The notes: generated from the letters alone by a model not told the origin. DNA of 64,000 nt from Klebsiella pneumoniae (GCA_945861635.1 CAMAWH010000012.1:47953-111952), one strand, 5' to 3'. Positions 18,871 to 28,837 are shown, counted from the first letter of the stretch. Made by a program: numbers and translations.

Positions 18871-19715
18871 TGCTGTTTCTTCTTCTCGCGTGCGGTACTG
18901 AAAACCTTTCGCAAGCATGGCAAATCGACCGCCTACGCATTCTCGCGGTCGCGTCGGAGCCGGCAGAGCCGCGCCCGGGGGACTTCGTGACGTTCTCGGC
19001 ATTGACGGTGTCCCCGAACGTCGCGGTCGCGGCGACGGTCTGGACGATGTGTGCGGACGCTGGCTCCGACGAGTACGGTTGCACCGGAGACGCAGGCGCC
19101 ATCGACGTGAGCGGCGACCCGGAGGCGTTCGACTACGACGCGTTTGTCGCCGCGGGCGGAATCGGCATCGAGCCGTTCCTGCCGCCCACGTGGACGGTGC
19201 CCGCCGATCTCCTCGATCACCTCGACGCGGACGCTAAAAGGGAAGGAACGACCGCGCTGTTGAACCTGCTCGCCGTGCCGGACCAGGAAAACGTCGGGGA
19301 AGCTGACGTGGAAATCGCCTTCAAGCGTGTTCCTGTCAGCCTTGCGGAGACGCCGAACCACAATCCCGGCCTCACGGGTTGGCGCGTGGACGGAAACGCA
19401 TTGGCGCCGGACGCAACGGTGACCCTTTCGCGCGGCCAGACCTACGAGATCGAGCCCATCCTCTCCGAGGATGCAGTTGAAAACTACGTGTACCGCACCA
19501 AGGAAGGGGCGGACGAAGATCGAACGGAGGAACCGTATTTCTCGTGGTACCTGGAAGAAGGTTTGTTCGACCAGCCAAACTCGCTGTATCCGACCGTTTC
19601 AGTCGCGTACGCGGTGCCGGCGAAGCCGACTGCGGACAGTGGCACCGTTTGGGCCGTCATGCGGGATCGGCGCGGCGGCATGGCATGGCTGACCCTCCGG
19701 GTCCGCTACGAATAG
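18870..19715 (+). CDS. Lipoprotein of unknown function linked to the TonB receptor
   Basis: 281 residues with one of the short lipoprotein signals typical of this genome (MLFLLLACG, lipobox LLAC). The mature part looks beta-rich and has no family I recognise. It overlaps the receptor stop by one base (TGATG), so it is probably a surface partner of the receptor, perhaps a substrate-binding lipoprotein. Function is inferred from context only. Confidence 0.7.
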   Translation: MLFLLLACGTENLSQAWQIDRLRILAVASEPAEPRPGDFVTFSALTVSPNVAVAATVWTMCADAGSDEYGCTGDAGAIDVSGDPEAFDYDAFVAAGGIGIEPFLPPTWTVPADLLDHLDADAKREGTTALLNLLAVPDQENVGEADVEIAFKRVPVSLAETPNHNPGLTGWRVDGNALAPDATVTLSRGQTYEIEPILSEDAVENYVYRTKEGADEDRTEEPYFSWYLEEGLFDQPNSLYPTVSVAYAVPAKPTADSGTVWAVMRDRRGGMAWLTLRVRYE

Positions 19716-19742
19716 GGCGAGCCCCGCGGGGCGCCGCAGCCG

Positions 19743-20195
19743 CTACGGATTCGGCGGCGCCGGCGTCGAAACCACCGGAGCGGCCTCGACGACGAACGGG
19801 CCGGAGCGGGCGGCACCCAGCTTCTTGCACGCTGCCATCACGAACGGTTGACCGGCACTGCAACTCGTGCCCCACGTCAGCACCGCGCGATACTCCCCAG
19901 CCGCGGGCGCGGGGACCGTCAGCGTCAGTTCTTTGTCAACGACCGCCGCCGCAACGGAGTGCGGGCACGTTACGCCCGCCACGGAAGTCCACGCCTCGCC
20001 TTCGTGTTTCTCCAGTTCAATCGGCTCACATGCGTCGATCCAGAGCTTCGCGCCCCCGGCCGCCCGAACCCGCACGGCCACGGCCTGACCGGCCTGAACG
20101 GGCGCGGTTGGCACATCAAGCTTGGGATCGCCACCCGCTGCGAACCCCACGCTAACCACCCAGATCACACCGGAAAGCCAAACTTCCGCGAGCAT
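19743..20195 (-). CDS. Small secreted Ig-like protein
   Basis: 150 residues: a signal peptide (MLAEVWLSGVIWVVSVGFAAGG) followed by a single beta-sandwich-like domain with two Cys pairs (IDACEP, GVTCPHS, GTSCSAG, MAACKK) and a Pro/Thr-rich tail. The ATG at 20195 has a good GGAGG ribosome site; the upstream frame lacks a signal. It converges on the lipoprotein gene at 18870-19715. No enzymatic motif is seen. Confidence 0.65.
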   Translation of the reverse strand: MLAEVWLSGVIWVVSVGFAAGGDPKLDVPTAPVQAGQAVAVRVRAAGGAKLWIDACEPIELEKHEGEAWTSVAGVTCPHSVAAAVVDKELTLTVPAPAAGEYRAVLTWGTSCSAGQPFVMAACKKLGAARSGPFVVEAAPVVSTPAPPNP

Positions 20196-20220
20196 CGCCT
20201 CCTCCCGTCCGCGCATCCGT

Positions 20221-20288
20221 AACCGTGCGAACCGTGATATGGTGCGGCGCCCCGAAGGCCCCCCCCTTCGGGGTTGCCGCATATGCGG
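20221..20288 (+). promoter_or_regulatory. Structured leader region before the barrel/TPR operon
   Basis: This gap holds, in order, a 7-base direct repeat AACCGTG at 20221-20227 and 20230-20236 (9-base period), a 9-bp stem-loop (CCCCGAAGG at 20250-20258 pairing with CCTTCGGGG at 20265-20273, loop of six C), and a perfect 12-base palindrome CCGCATATGCGG at 20277-20288. It could be an operator, an attenuator or a terminator without a T-tract. No clear -35/-10 pair was found. It precedes the ATG at 20320. Confidence 0.4.
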
Positions 20289-20319
20289 TACCCCTGCGCA
20301 GGAGCACCGGAGAGCTCGA

Positions 20320-21252
20320 ATGAACGGAGTCGAAGCAAAGCGCTTCTCACAACCTCGAGTCGCTAGCGGGCGCCGCTGGTTTCGCGCCGTCCGGAATTCC
20401 GTGGCCGCCGCGCTGATCGCGGTGCCGGTCAGCGGGCTCCTCAGTTCCCACGCTGAGGCGAAGGACAACAGCGCCACGCAGGCGCTGGGAGAATTCCGCG
20501 GCAAGAAGATTCCGAAAAACGTGATTCAAAACAAGTTCTTCCTGAAGACGAACCGGTTTGAACTCGCGCCGATGCTTGGGTATGTCCCCAACAACTCGTT
20601 CGTCGACAACTACGTCGGCGGCGCAATACTCGCCTACCACTTCACCGAAACATTGTCGGCAGAAGGCAACTTCTTCGTCAATCCCCTGCCGGCGAGCCTG
20701 GGCGTGAAGAACCTTACCAAGACGCTGCTCGACATCGCCTATCAGGGTGACCAGAACACGACGTTCCAGCAACCGCTCGACAGCTTGTTCTACAGCGCCG
20801 TCTTTTCGGTGCGCTTTTCGCCGGTGTACGGAAAAATCAACCTCGTTGGTAACGGCGTCATCAACTTCGACGTCTACGGAACCGCGGGGCTGGGAATCGT
20901 GGGCATCTCGAAGAACATCGCAACCGTCAGTGACGAGTACAAGACCAGCGGCGGCGTGAATGCCGACGGTTCGGCTGTCGATCCCGTGGCCCTGAACCCC
21001 AGCCCACCGATCGACAACCGTTTCGCGGTAAACCTTGGGGTTGGGTTTGACTTCTTCCTCTCGCAATCCGTTGCTCTCAAGCTCGACGCCCGCGCGCTGA
21101 ACTACGTCGGGCCGGCGGGCGATTACGGCAACACCGACCCGAAGACGGGTGATCCGATTGCCCCAGAAAGCGCGCTTCAAAGTGCGTTTGTAACCACAGC
21201 AGGGATCAGCATCTTCGTGCCGAAGATGAAGCCCCGCGTCTTCAACTTTTAG
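20320..21252 (+). CDS. Outer-membrane beta-barrel protein, GltA/GltB-like
   Basis: 310 residues with a signal peptide (about 20-48, ending in SSHAEA) and a barrel-like domain with alternating strands (KTNRFELAPMLGYVPN, GGAILAYHFTETLSAEG, SVRFSPVYGKINL) and a C-terminal Phe. NCBI-style annotation would call it an outer membrane beta-barrel domain protein. The next gene is a paralogue (shared features: KNxIKxG/RYEL-P-GYVxNxxFxxxYxxG). Two adjacent barrels followed by TPR proteins match gltA-gltB-gltC of Myxococcus. ATG has an upstream GGAGAG. Confidence 0.72.
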   Translation: MNGVEAKRFSQPRVASGRRWFRAVRNSVAAALIAVPVSGLLSSHAEAKDNSATQALGEFRGKKIPKNVIQNKFFLKTNRFELAPMLGYVPNNSFVDNYVGGAILAYHFTETLSAEGNFFVNPLPASLGVKNLTKTLLDIAYQGDQNTTFQQPLDSLFYSAVFSVRFSPVYGKINLVGNGVINFDVYGTAGLGIVGISKNIATVSDEYKTSGGVNADGSAVDPVALNPSPPIDNRFAVNLGVGFDFFLSQSVALKLDARALNYVGPAGDYGNTDPKTGDPIAPESALQSAFVTTAGISIFVPKMKPRVFNF

Positions 21253-21263
21253 CCGGAGCGGAC

Positions 21264-22136
21264 ATGCTGACACTCGCACTCTCCGCGACCCTGATTTCGG
21301 GATTCGCCCACGCCGAAGACACCGCCTCCAACGCGGATATCTCAACCCCAGTCACGATCGAGGACACGTTCGTGGCCGAAGGTGAAGACGAGTCGGCGGT
21401 CGAGGATGAAGACGCACCGGAAGACTCCGTTAAATCCGAACGGGATGCGGTAAAATCCGGAAAAACCGAGGCGGCCGCTGTCGACAAGAAGCCGACCCGC
21501 AAGAAAATCATCAAGACGATCCAGAAGAAGAACTTCATCAAGGTTGGCCGGTATGAGGTGGGTCCGAGCGTCGGTTTCGTCGCAAATGACCCCTTCCTCA
21601 ACCGGTACATCGTCGGCGCGGTGATCGACTACCACCTGACGGAGATTTTCGCGCTCGAAGCGCAGCTCGGCTACGCGCCCATCCTGGGGCAGGGCGGTTG
21701 CGACGATCCCGATTGGAAGCAGCTCTCCTGCCAGTTGCTGGAAAAGAACAGCGTGTCGCCCGACATCTCGCGCCTCACGGCCCATGGTAGCTTCGGACTT
21801 GCCTTTTCCCCAATCTACGGAAAGGCGGCGGTCGGACGCCGGATCATCGCGTTCGACATCTACGGCAACTTCGGCATCGGCGCGACACAGACCACGGACG
21901 ACCTCGTCGCATTGCAGGCCGAGAATGAGCCGGCGGCCATCGCGACGCAGGAACAATGGCACCCCACGACCATCATCGGCGGTGGCGCACGGGTGGCGTT
22001 CAGCGAGGGGCTTGCTGCCCGGATGGAGGTCAAGTCCATGACCTACATCGAAACGGTCAATTCGAGCACTCTCGAAATGAAGAACAATCTCATCGTCCAG
22101 GCCAGCGTCTCCTTCTTCTTCCCGGGGATGAAGTAA
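21264..22136 (+). CDS. Outer-membrane beta-barrel protein, paralogue of the previous gene
   Basis: 290 residues: a signal peptide (MLTLALSATLISGFAHAED), a very acidic low-complexity stretch (about 30-70, EGEDESAVEDEDAPEDS), a basic segment (KKPTRKKIIKTIQKKNF) and a barrel-like domain closely parallel to the preceding protein (VGRYEVGPSVGFVANDPF, DYHLTEIFALEAQLGYAP, GLAFSPIYGKA), ending FFFPGMK. It overlaps the next gene by one base (TAATG). The role is inferred from the Glt-like gene order. Confidence 0.72.
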   Translation: MLTLALSATLISGFAHAEDTASNADISTPVTIEDTFVAEGEDESAVEDEDAPEDSVKSERDAVKSGKTEAAAVDKKPTRKKIIKTIQKKNFIKVGRYEVGPSVGFVANDPFLNRYIVGAVIDYHLTEIFALEAQLGYAPILGQGGCDDPDWKQLSCQLLEKNSVSPDISRLTAHGSFGLAFSPIYGKAAVGRRIIAFDIYGNFGIGATQTTDDLVALQAENEPAAIATQEQWHPTTIIGGGARVAFSEGLAARMEVKSMTYIETVNSSTLEMKNNLIVQASVSFFFPGMK

Positions 22137-23971
22137 TGATTCTCCTCCTCGCGTTGGTCGCACCCGCGCACGCCCTGACCTGCGACGAAGTGATGAACAT
22201 GGTGAACGTCCACGTTCCCACGAACATCGTGATTCAAACGATCAGCGAATCGGGTGAAAAGTACTCGTCTGACTTCGTCCGCTGCCTGACGAACGAAGGC
22301 GCACCGGCGGAGGTCATTGCCGCCGCGAAGCAGCAGATGGTCCAGGCCGCCGCGCCAGCAGAGGACTCGGCGCCGGCGGAAGACTCCGGCAACAAGGTGA
22401 AGAAGAAGTCCGACGCCGCACGGGAGGAATTTGACAGCACGGAGGAAGTCGGTTCCAAAGGCAAGAAGTCGAAGGAACTGACCGACGCCACGGACGACAC
22501 GGAAGACACGGCCAAGGATCCGGAGGCGCTCGACGACGCGGTGAAGCAGTACAACGCAAAGAAGCCGCTGACCGCTTCCGCCGCGCTCTTCAAGATGCTC
22601 CAGGACGGATCGTTTCCCGATAAAGAGGGTAAGATCCTATATTATCTCGGCCGGTCGTTCTACGATCTGCAGATGTACCACTCGGCGCAGTACTACTTCA
22701 TCGAAGTGCTGAAGAAGGGGCCGTCAAACCCGTACTTCAAGTACGCGCTGCCGAAGCTGGTGTCGATTGCCAAGTTCACGGGTGACGACTCCGATCTCCA
22801 GCGCATCGTCGCGAAGATCCCGCCAGAGGAGTACCCGCGCAGCGCGCGCACGCAGCTCTACTTCCTGCTTGGAATGAAGCTCTACGACCAAGAAAAGTTG
22901 ACCGAGGCGAAGAAATACTTCGCTCAGATCCCCGAGAAGTCCGACCTGTATACGCGCTCCAAGTACATGGAAGGCGTCATCAACAACAAACAGGGCAAGC
23001 TGAAAAGCGCGGTGCGGTCGTTCAACGAAGTCGTTCGAACAAAGGGCGAAGCGCAGACGCAGCAGGAGTTGGAGGACCTCGATCGCCTCCGTGACCTGTC
23101 GGTGATGAACGTCGCCCGCATCTACTACGGCATCGAAAAGTTTCAGGAGGCCAATACCTACTACAGCGTCGTGCCGCGTCAGAGCCGGTACTGGCCGCAG
23201 TCCCTGTTCGAAAGCGCGTGGACGAACTTCATGCTCACTGACCTGAATCTTACCCTCGGGCAGATTCTTACGGTGGAGAGCCCATTTTATGGACAGGACG
23301 AGTTCATCCCGGAAGCGACGATCCTGAAGTCGCTGACCTACTTCAACTTGTGCGAGTATGACGACGTCGAGCGCACGCTTCTGGAGTTCGAAGGTAAGTT
23401 CCAGCCCGTGCACACCGAGATGAAGGACGTGCTCACGACGTACTCCTCGGAAGAAGGCAAGAAGCTCGCCGATCAGGCCTACGAGAAGTACTTCGAAGGC
23501 AAGGGCCAGACGACGCTGCCGAAGTCCATGTTCTCTCGCATCCTGCGCAATCAGGAGTTGGCGGGCATCGTGAATCACCTTCAGGTCATGGACCGTGAAG
23601 AGCAATTGATCGCGACGCAGAAGTCACAGTGGAAAAACAGCGTCGGCGAAAACCTGAACAAGGTCCTCGCGGAGGATCGGCAGCGCCTCAAGACGCGCGC
23701 CGGCAAGCTGATGCTCGGCGAAATGGCGACGCTCACGAACTATCTGGGTGACCTGCTCGGCCAGGCGGAGATCATCCGGTTCGAGGTCGTGGACGCCCGA
23801 CGCGCCGACTACACCTACAAGATGCAGAATCAGGACCTCACGGATTCGTCGCGGGGCATCCAGCTCGATTTCGCAACCTCATCACAGTTCATTTATTGGC
23901 CGTTCAACGGCGAGTTTTGGCAGGACGAACTCGGATACTACCGATATACCGAGCAAGCCACCTGCAAGTAG
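22136..23971 (+). CDS. TPR-repeat exported protein, GltC-like
   Basis: 611 residues: a short signal (MILLLALVAPAHA), a Cys-containing N-terminal domain (TCDEVMNMVNVHVP, RCLTNEG), an acidic/charged linker (about 75-135), and TPR-like helical repeats across 150-420 (ILYYLGRSFYDLQMYHSAQYYF and similar). The C terminus (about 450-611) is helical and rich in Gln and Lys. Position and layout fit GltC, the periplasmic TPR protein of the Myxococcus gliding complex. TPR proteins diverge fast, so a name-level assignment needs an alignment. Confidence 0.7.
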   Translation: MILLLALVAPAHALTCDEVMNMVNVHVPTNIVIQTISESGEKYSSDFVRCLTNEGAPAEVIAAAKQQMVQAAAPAEDSAPAEDSGNKVKKKSDAAREEFDSTEEVGSKGKKSKELTDATDDTEDTAKDPEALDDAVKQYNAKKPLTASAALFKMLQDGSFPDKEGKILYYLGRSFYDLQMYHSAQYYFIEVLKKGPSNPYFKYALPKLVSIAKFTGDDSDLQRIVAKIPPEEYPRSARTQLYFLLGMKLYDQEKLTEAKKYFAQIPEKSDLYTRSKYMEGVINNKQGKLKSAVRSFNEVVRTKGEAQTQQELEDLDRLRDLSVMNVARIYYGIEKFQEANTYYSVVPRQSRYWPQSLFESAWTNFMLTDLNLTLGQILTVESPFYGQDEFIPEATILKSLTYFNLCEYDDVERTLLEFEGKFQPVHTEMKDVLTTYSSEEGKKLADQAYEKYFEGKGQTTLPKSMFSRILRNQELAGIVNHLQVMDREEQLIATQKSQWKNSVGENLNKVLAEDRQRLKTRAGKLMLGEMATLTNYLGDLLGQAEIIRFEVVDARRADYTYKMQNQDLTDSSRGIQLDFATSSQFIYWPFNGEFWQDELGYYRYTEQATCK

Positions 23972-24023
23972 TCACACTCGCCGTTGCCCATCGTTTCTCA
24001 CGGTCAGACGTGGAGTTGTCTGA

Positions 24024-27000
24024 ATGACCCGCATGTTTCCCCATCGCTCCAGCCTGCTTTTCGGCCTCGTTCTCGGCGTTCCAGCGCTGTTCAACGCGCT
24101 CGCCCCTACACCTGCGTTCGCCCAATCCGATGACCGGAAGGAAAAAACCGAACGCCGCGTGCTGAAGGCGAACGACACGAACCTCGCCACTCGCCAGTCG
24201 GCCGAGTACCGCGAGAAGGCCCGCGCCGCGCGACATGAATCCATGGACCGGCTCAAGCAGCTGATCAAGGATTACAGTGGCTCGCCCGAAACCAAGGCCG
24301 AAATGCTGCTGCGACTTGCCGACCTCTACTTTGAGGAAGGTCGCGAGCTGTACCTTGATGAGATGCAGCGGAATCAGGAGGAAACGGACAAGTGTTTCAA
24401 CACGCCCGGCTGCGACATGAAAACGATCACGCCAGACAACGTGAACTCGCGCCAGTGGCAAGACAAAAGCATCAAGCTCTACAAGCAGATCCTGACGAAC
24501 TATCCGCAATTCGCGCGTGCGGACGAGGCCACGTTCTTCCTCGGTCAGGCCCTGTCCGACACGGGCCGCGCCGACGAGGCGAATGAGAATTTCACCCGAC
24601 TCGTCAAGACCTACCCGGAGAGCATCAAGGTTGCTGACGCGTACGTCCTGATCGGCGAATACTGGTTCGATCAAAATCAGGCGTACAAGGCGCTCGCGGC
24701 CTATCAACGCGCCGCCGCCTACAAGGACCACGAGAAGTACGCGTTCGCGAACTACAAACTTGCGTGGTGTTTCTACAACGTAGGCGAATACGGCAAGGGC
24801 ATCGACACGATGAAGACCGTCGTGTCCTACTCCATGGCGCAAGAAAACGCGCAGGCCGGCAGCAAGAAGTCGTCGATTCAACTGCAGGAGGAGGCGCTCA
24901 AGGACTTGGTGCGCTTCTTCGCCGACGCCGGAGAAATGGACGAGGCCTACCGGTATTTCTCGCAGCTCGGAAAGAAGGACCTGATCCGCGACATGCTCAA
25001 ACGGCTCGCGACGACGTACTTCGAGCAAGGCAAATTTGAACAGGCTATTCAGACATACCGTAGGTTGATCGCGGAAGATCCGAACGGTGCAAACGCGCCC
25101 GACTTCCAAAACGAAATCATCAGCTGCTACACGAAAATGGGGCGGAAAGAAGACACCGTCGCGGAAATTGAGCGGTTGCTGAAGACCTATGGCAAGGAGT
25201 CCGCCTGGGCCCGTGCCAACGCCGCGAACCAGGACGCCGTCAAGCAAGCACAGGAATTCATCGAGAAGTCGCTGCGCACGGTCGCCATGAACTACCACAA
25301 CGAAGCCAAAAAGCTCCGTACGGGAGATCAGGCGAAACAGGCGTACGCGCTGGCGGAAAAGGCATATTCCGTCTACCTCGACGAATTCCCGGATACCAAG
25401 TACAGCTACGACATTCGCTACTCCTACGGCGAATTGCTGTACACGATCAAGAAATTCGACGTCGCGTATGAGCAATACATGAAGGTCGTCGCCCTTGATC
25501 CCAAGGGTCAGCACTCGGAGTTCTGCGCGGAATCTGCGATCTTTGCCGCGGACAAGATGCTGGAACGCACCGCCAAAAGCGGTGGCGGTGGCGGCCCCGA
25601 CCCCGGCAAGAAAACGGACGCCGTGGAGCTCAACGACTGGGAAAAGAAGCTCCTCGCCGCCTTGGACCAGTACCCGAAGCTGTTCCCCACGTCCGCCAAG
25701 AACCGGAACATCATCTACAAATCCGCTTACCTCCTATACAACAAGAACCAATTCAAGGAAGCCTCCGACCGCTTCCGCGTCGTCATCGGCATGGATCCGA
25801 AGTCCAAGGAAGCCGAGCAGGCGGCCAACCTCATCCTCGACTCGTTCAACTTGATCGAGGACTGGGTGAACTTGAAGGACGTGTCCAAGGCGTTCTTCGA
25901 TCAGCAGGGCCTCGGCTCGTCGGACTTCAAGAAGGAAGTGTACGGCGTCTACGAGAACGCTTCGCTGAAGGGCATCGAGGTCGCATTCAAGAAGTCCTCC
26001 GACAAAGTCAGCGGCGCTGCGAATTACTGGGCATTCTATAAGGAATTCCCGACATCGGCGAACGCCGACCTGGCGCTGAACAACTCGAGCGTGTACTACC
26101 ACGACGTCGGCCAGACGGCCGATTCGATGAAAGTACGCTTGGAGCTGATCTCCAAGTTCCCGAAGTCAAAATACTATAAAGACCAGGTGGCGTCACTGGG
26201 CTTCGACTACGAATCCATTGCGGATTTTGGCGAGGCTGCGAACTGGTACGAAAAGTTGTTTGCCCTTGACAAAGCTCACCCCGGCTCGGCGGATGCGCTG
26301 TACTCCGCGTCGTTGTTCCGACAGGCCCGAGGGGAGTGGGAGCAGTCCATCAAGGACTACCAGCAATACATGACGGCGTACCCGGAAAAGCCGAATCAGA
26401 ACGGCCTGACGCTCGAGATCGCGAAGATCTACGAGTCCCACCAGAAGATCCCAGAGGCCGCCAAGATCTACCTGCAGTTCTTCACAAAGCCGCCCGTCAG
26501 CGCGTCGATGGACGAGATGATGTTCTGCCGCCTCCGATACGGCCTCCTGATGGACAAGCTGGGCCAAGGGGCGAAGGTCGGCCAACACTGGAAGGACACG
26601 CTTGCTACCTATGAAAAGGCAAAGGCGAGTGGCGCGGCGATGGAACTCTCGAAGGAGTACGTCGGCCAAATCATGTTCATCCTCGCCGAGAGCCAGTACA
26701 ACGCCTACATGGCCCTGAGCATCAGCGGACCGGGTGACAAAAAGCTGCCCCAGAAGCAGGTGGACAAGCTCCTGAAAGAGCAGCTTGTCGCCAAGGCCAA
26801 GGGCATGCAGGGCGTCGAGCAGACGTACACCGCCATCATCGCAACCGGCGCTGGTGAATGGGGCCTGGCGTCCCTCTCGCGGGTGGGCCACGCGTACGAA
26901 AATCTGGGTGAGAGCCTTGTAAACTCCTACCTGCCGACGTACCTCACCACGGATCAGGCCGAGATGTACCACATGGCCCTTGAAGACAAGGCCTTTCCCG

Positions 27001-27203
27001 CCACTGAAAAGGCGGTCAACGCCTACGCCGAGGCGCTCAAGAAATCCTACGACCTCAACCTCTACAACGAAAATTCGGCCGAGGCGACGCGTCGTCTCGG
27101 TGTGCTGCGTCCCGCGGACTTCCCGGGCCTGTTCGAGCAGGTTCCGGCGCCACGGTTCACTGCCCCTTCCGAATTCACCGCGTCCTTCGAGACCGAGCCT
27201 TAG
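24024..27203 (+). CDS. Large TPR-repeat exported protein, GltD-like
   Basis: 1059 residues with a signal peptide (about 1-34, cut at TPAFAQ) followed almost wholly by TPR-type repeats (ADEATFFLGQALSDTGRADE, AFANYKLAWCFYNVGEYGKG, ARAYxx patterns to about residue 930). One Gly-rich spacer (SGGGGGPDPG) lies near 520. Repeats are grouped in blocks separated by linkers, which suggests a long solenoid spanning the periplasm. It sits between the GltC-like and GltE-like genes. The assignment is by position and repeat type. Confidence 0.7.
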   Translation: MTRMFPHRSSLLFGLVLGVPALFNALAPTPAFAQSDDRKEKTERRVLKANDTNLATRQSAEYREKARAARHESMDRLKQLIKDYSGSPETKAEMLLRLADLYFEEGRELYLDEMQRNQEETDKCFNTPGCDMKTITPDNVNSRQWQDKSIKLYKQILTNYPQFARADEATFFLGQALSDTGRADEANENFTRLVKTYPESIKVADAYVLIGEYWFDQNQAYKALAAYQRAAAYKDHEKYAFANYKLAWCFYNVGEYGKGIDTMKTVVSYSMAQENAQAGSKKSSIQLQEEALKDLVRFFADAGEMDEAYRYFSQLGKKDLIRDMLKRLATTYFEQGKFEQAIQTYRRLIAEDPNGANAPDFQNEIISCYTKMGRKEDTVAEIERLLKTYGKESAWARANAANQDAVKQAQEFIEKSLRTVAMNYHNEAKKLRTGDQAKQAYALAEKAYSVYLDEFPDTKYSYDIRYSYGELLYTIKKFDVAYEQYMKVVALDPKGQHSEFCAESAIFAADKMLERTAKSGGGGGPDPGKKTDAVELNDWEKKLLAALDQYPKLFPTSAKNRNIIYKSAYLLYNKNQFKEASDRFRVVIGMDPKSKEAEQAANLILDSFNLIEDWVNLKDVSKAFFDQQGLGSSDFKKEVYGVYENASLKGIEVAFKKSSDKVSGAANYWAFYKEFPTSANADLALNNSSVYYHDVGQTADSMKVRLELISKFPKSKYYKDQVASLGFDYESIADFGEAANWYEKLFALDKAHPGSADALYSASLFRQARGEWEQSIKDYQQYMTAYPEKPNQNGLTLEIAKIYESHQKIPEAAKIYLQFFTKPPVSASMDEMMFCRLRYGLLMDKLGQGAKVGQHWKDTLATYEKAKASGAAMELSKEYVGQIMFILAESQYNAYMALSISGPGDKKLPQKQVDKLLKEQLVAKAKGMQGVEQTYTAIIATGAGEWGLASLSRVGHAYENLGESLVNSYLPTYLTTDQAEMYHMALEDKAFPATEKAVNAYAEALKKSYDLNLYNENSAEATRRLGVLRPADFPGLFEQVPAPRFTAPSEFTASFETEP

Positions 27204-27217
27204 ACGGAGTCCCGAGC

Positions 27218-28825
27218 ATGTACCGCACTCTTCTCATTTCTCTCCTTCTCGTCGGATGCGGCGAAAAGAAGCCCGCAAACACCGACCCGTCGGGGCAGTC
27301 GACCATCAACCCGAAGCAGGAATACGCCGCTGGCGTCAAGATGCTGACCGGTGACAAGATCGACTACCCGGGAGCGCTCGCCCACTTCGAGGCCGCGCTC
27401 TCCGTGGACTCGACGTACGCCAAGGCTGCTTTCAACGCTGGATATGCCGCGGAACGCGCTGGCGATCTGCCAAAGGCGGAGTCCTGGTACAAAAAAGCGA
27501 TGGAGTTGCAAGCCGACTACACCGCAGCGCTCTTCAATCTCGGCAACACGCTGAAGGCGGCGGGCAAGGCCGACGAGGCCGTCGCCTTGTACAAGGGTTT
27601 CGTCGACGCGCACCCCGAAGACAAAGACGCAAGGAACAACCTCGTCGATGCATTGAGCGCGGCGGGAATGTACGATGAAGCGATCGGGCAAGCCCGCGAC
27701 GTCCTCGCGCGGGATCCGAAGAACGTCGGCGCGTACCGCAACCTGTCGCGCGCCTACTATGCGCGGGGGGACTACGATATGAGTCAGTTGGCGTCGCAAA
27801 AGGCGCGCACGCTCAACGACACGGACCCGGGAATCTACAATAATCGGGGGGTCACCTTCCTCGCTCAGAACAAGGAAGCGTCCGCGATTCAGGAATTCAA
27901 GACGGCGATCAAACTCGACCCGGGCAACGTCGAGGCCAACCTGAATCTCGGCTACATCGCCGTGAATTCGGGTGACTACGGGCTTGCCCAGACGTGCTTT
28001 GAGGCGATCGTGAAGAAGTATCCAGGAAACGACGCCGCTCAAATGGGCTACGCGATCGCGTTGCGGGGGTTGAAAGAGTACGATCAAGCCGACAAGATCT
28101 ACGACGCGCTGCTCAAGAAGGATGGGGGAAACCGCACGTTGGTGGAGAACGCGGCAACTCTGCACGCGCGGTACACGAAGAAATTCGACAAAGCCATGAA
28201 GATCCTGACGGACTTCCAAAACGTCATGGCGGGGAAACTCAGCCCGGACGACGAACTCTACGCACGCATCGAGTCTGTGAAAAAGCTGGAGGACGCGGAC
28301 AAGGAGGCGAAGCGGCTGATTCAGGTCAAGCTCGACGAGGCCAAGAAGCGTCAGGAGCGCAACGAAAAGTTGCTCACCACAATGGCTGACGACATCAAGA
28401 AGCTCAAGACCGACGTGCCGAAATACTCGTCCTGCATTGATGCCGACTCGATCGACATGGTGAACATGATCATCGAGCAGGCGCAATCGGTCATCGACGC
28501 CAAGGATGCCGACAGCGCACCGGACACGCAGACCTTTGTCGATCAGGCGAAGGCGATGATGGAGCAGGCGGCGGCCGTGGCAGGATGCGGAACAGCGCCG
28601 CCACCGGAGCCGACCCCGGCACCCGAGCCGACCCCAGCACCCGCTCCGACCCCAGCACCCGCTCCGACTCCGGCACCCGCTCCGACTCCGGCACCCGCGC
28701 CGGCCGCTGAGCCCGCGCCGGCACCCCCGACACCCGCCCCGGCAACGCCTGCCCCGGCTCCCGAGGCACCTCCGGCGCCTCCTGCAGCCGCCCCGGCACC
28801 CGCCCCGGCGCCCGCCCCCGGCTAG
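27218..28825 (+). CDS. TPR lipoprotein with Pro-Ala tail, GltE-like
   Basis: 535 residues. A lipoprotein signal (MYRTLLISLLLVGCGEKK, lipobox LVGC) is followed by several canonical TPRs (AAFNAGYAAERAGDLPKAES, AALFNLGNTLKAAGKADEA, GIYNNRGVTFLAQNKEASA) to about residue 330, a coiled-coil-like charged region, and a 75-residue tail of PxPAP-type repeats. The tail could cross peptidoglycan or bind cell wall. The lipoprotein plus TPR layout matches AglT/GltE of Myxococcus. Confidence 0.75.
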   Translation: MYRTLLISLLLVGCGEKKPANTDPSGQSTINPKQEYAAGVKMLTGDKIDYPGALAHFEAALSVDSTYAKAAFNAGYAAERAGDLPKAESWYKKAMELQADYTAALFNLGNTLKAAGKADEAVALYKGFVDAHPEDKDARNNLVDALSAAGMYDEAIGQARDVLARDPKNVGAYRNLSRAYYARGDYDMSQLASQKARTLNDTDPGIYNNRGVTFLAQNKEASAIQEFKTAIKLDPGNVEANLNLGYIAVNSGDYGLAQTCFEAIVKKYPGNDAAQMGYAIALRGLKEYDQADKIYDALLKKDGGNRTLVENAATLHARYTKKFDKAMKILTDFQNVMAGKLSPDDELYARIESVKKLEDADKEAKRLIQVKLDEAKKRQERNEKLLTTMADDIKKLKTDVPKYSSCIDADSIDMVNMIIEQAQSVIDAKDADSAPDTQTFVDQAKAMMEQAAAVAGCGTAPPPEPTPAPEPTPAPAPTPAPAPTPAPAPTPAPAPAAEPAPAPPTPAPATPAPAPEAPPAPPAAAPAPAPAPAPG

Positions 28826-28837
28826 TCTCACCGAACT

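Noticed and set aside
20250..20273. Stem-loop as a rho-independent terminator
   Set aside because: Stem is strong, but the sequence after it (GGGGTTGCCGC) has no T-tract and it lies in front of a gene on the same strand; kept only as a leader element.
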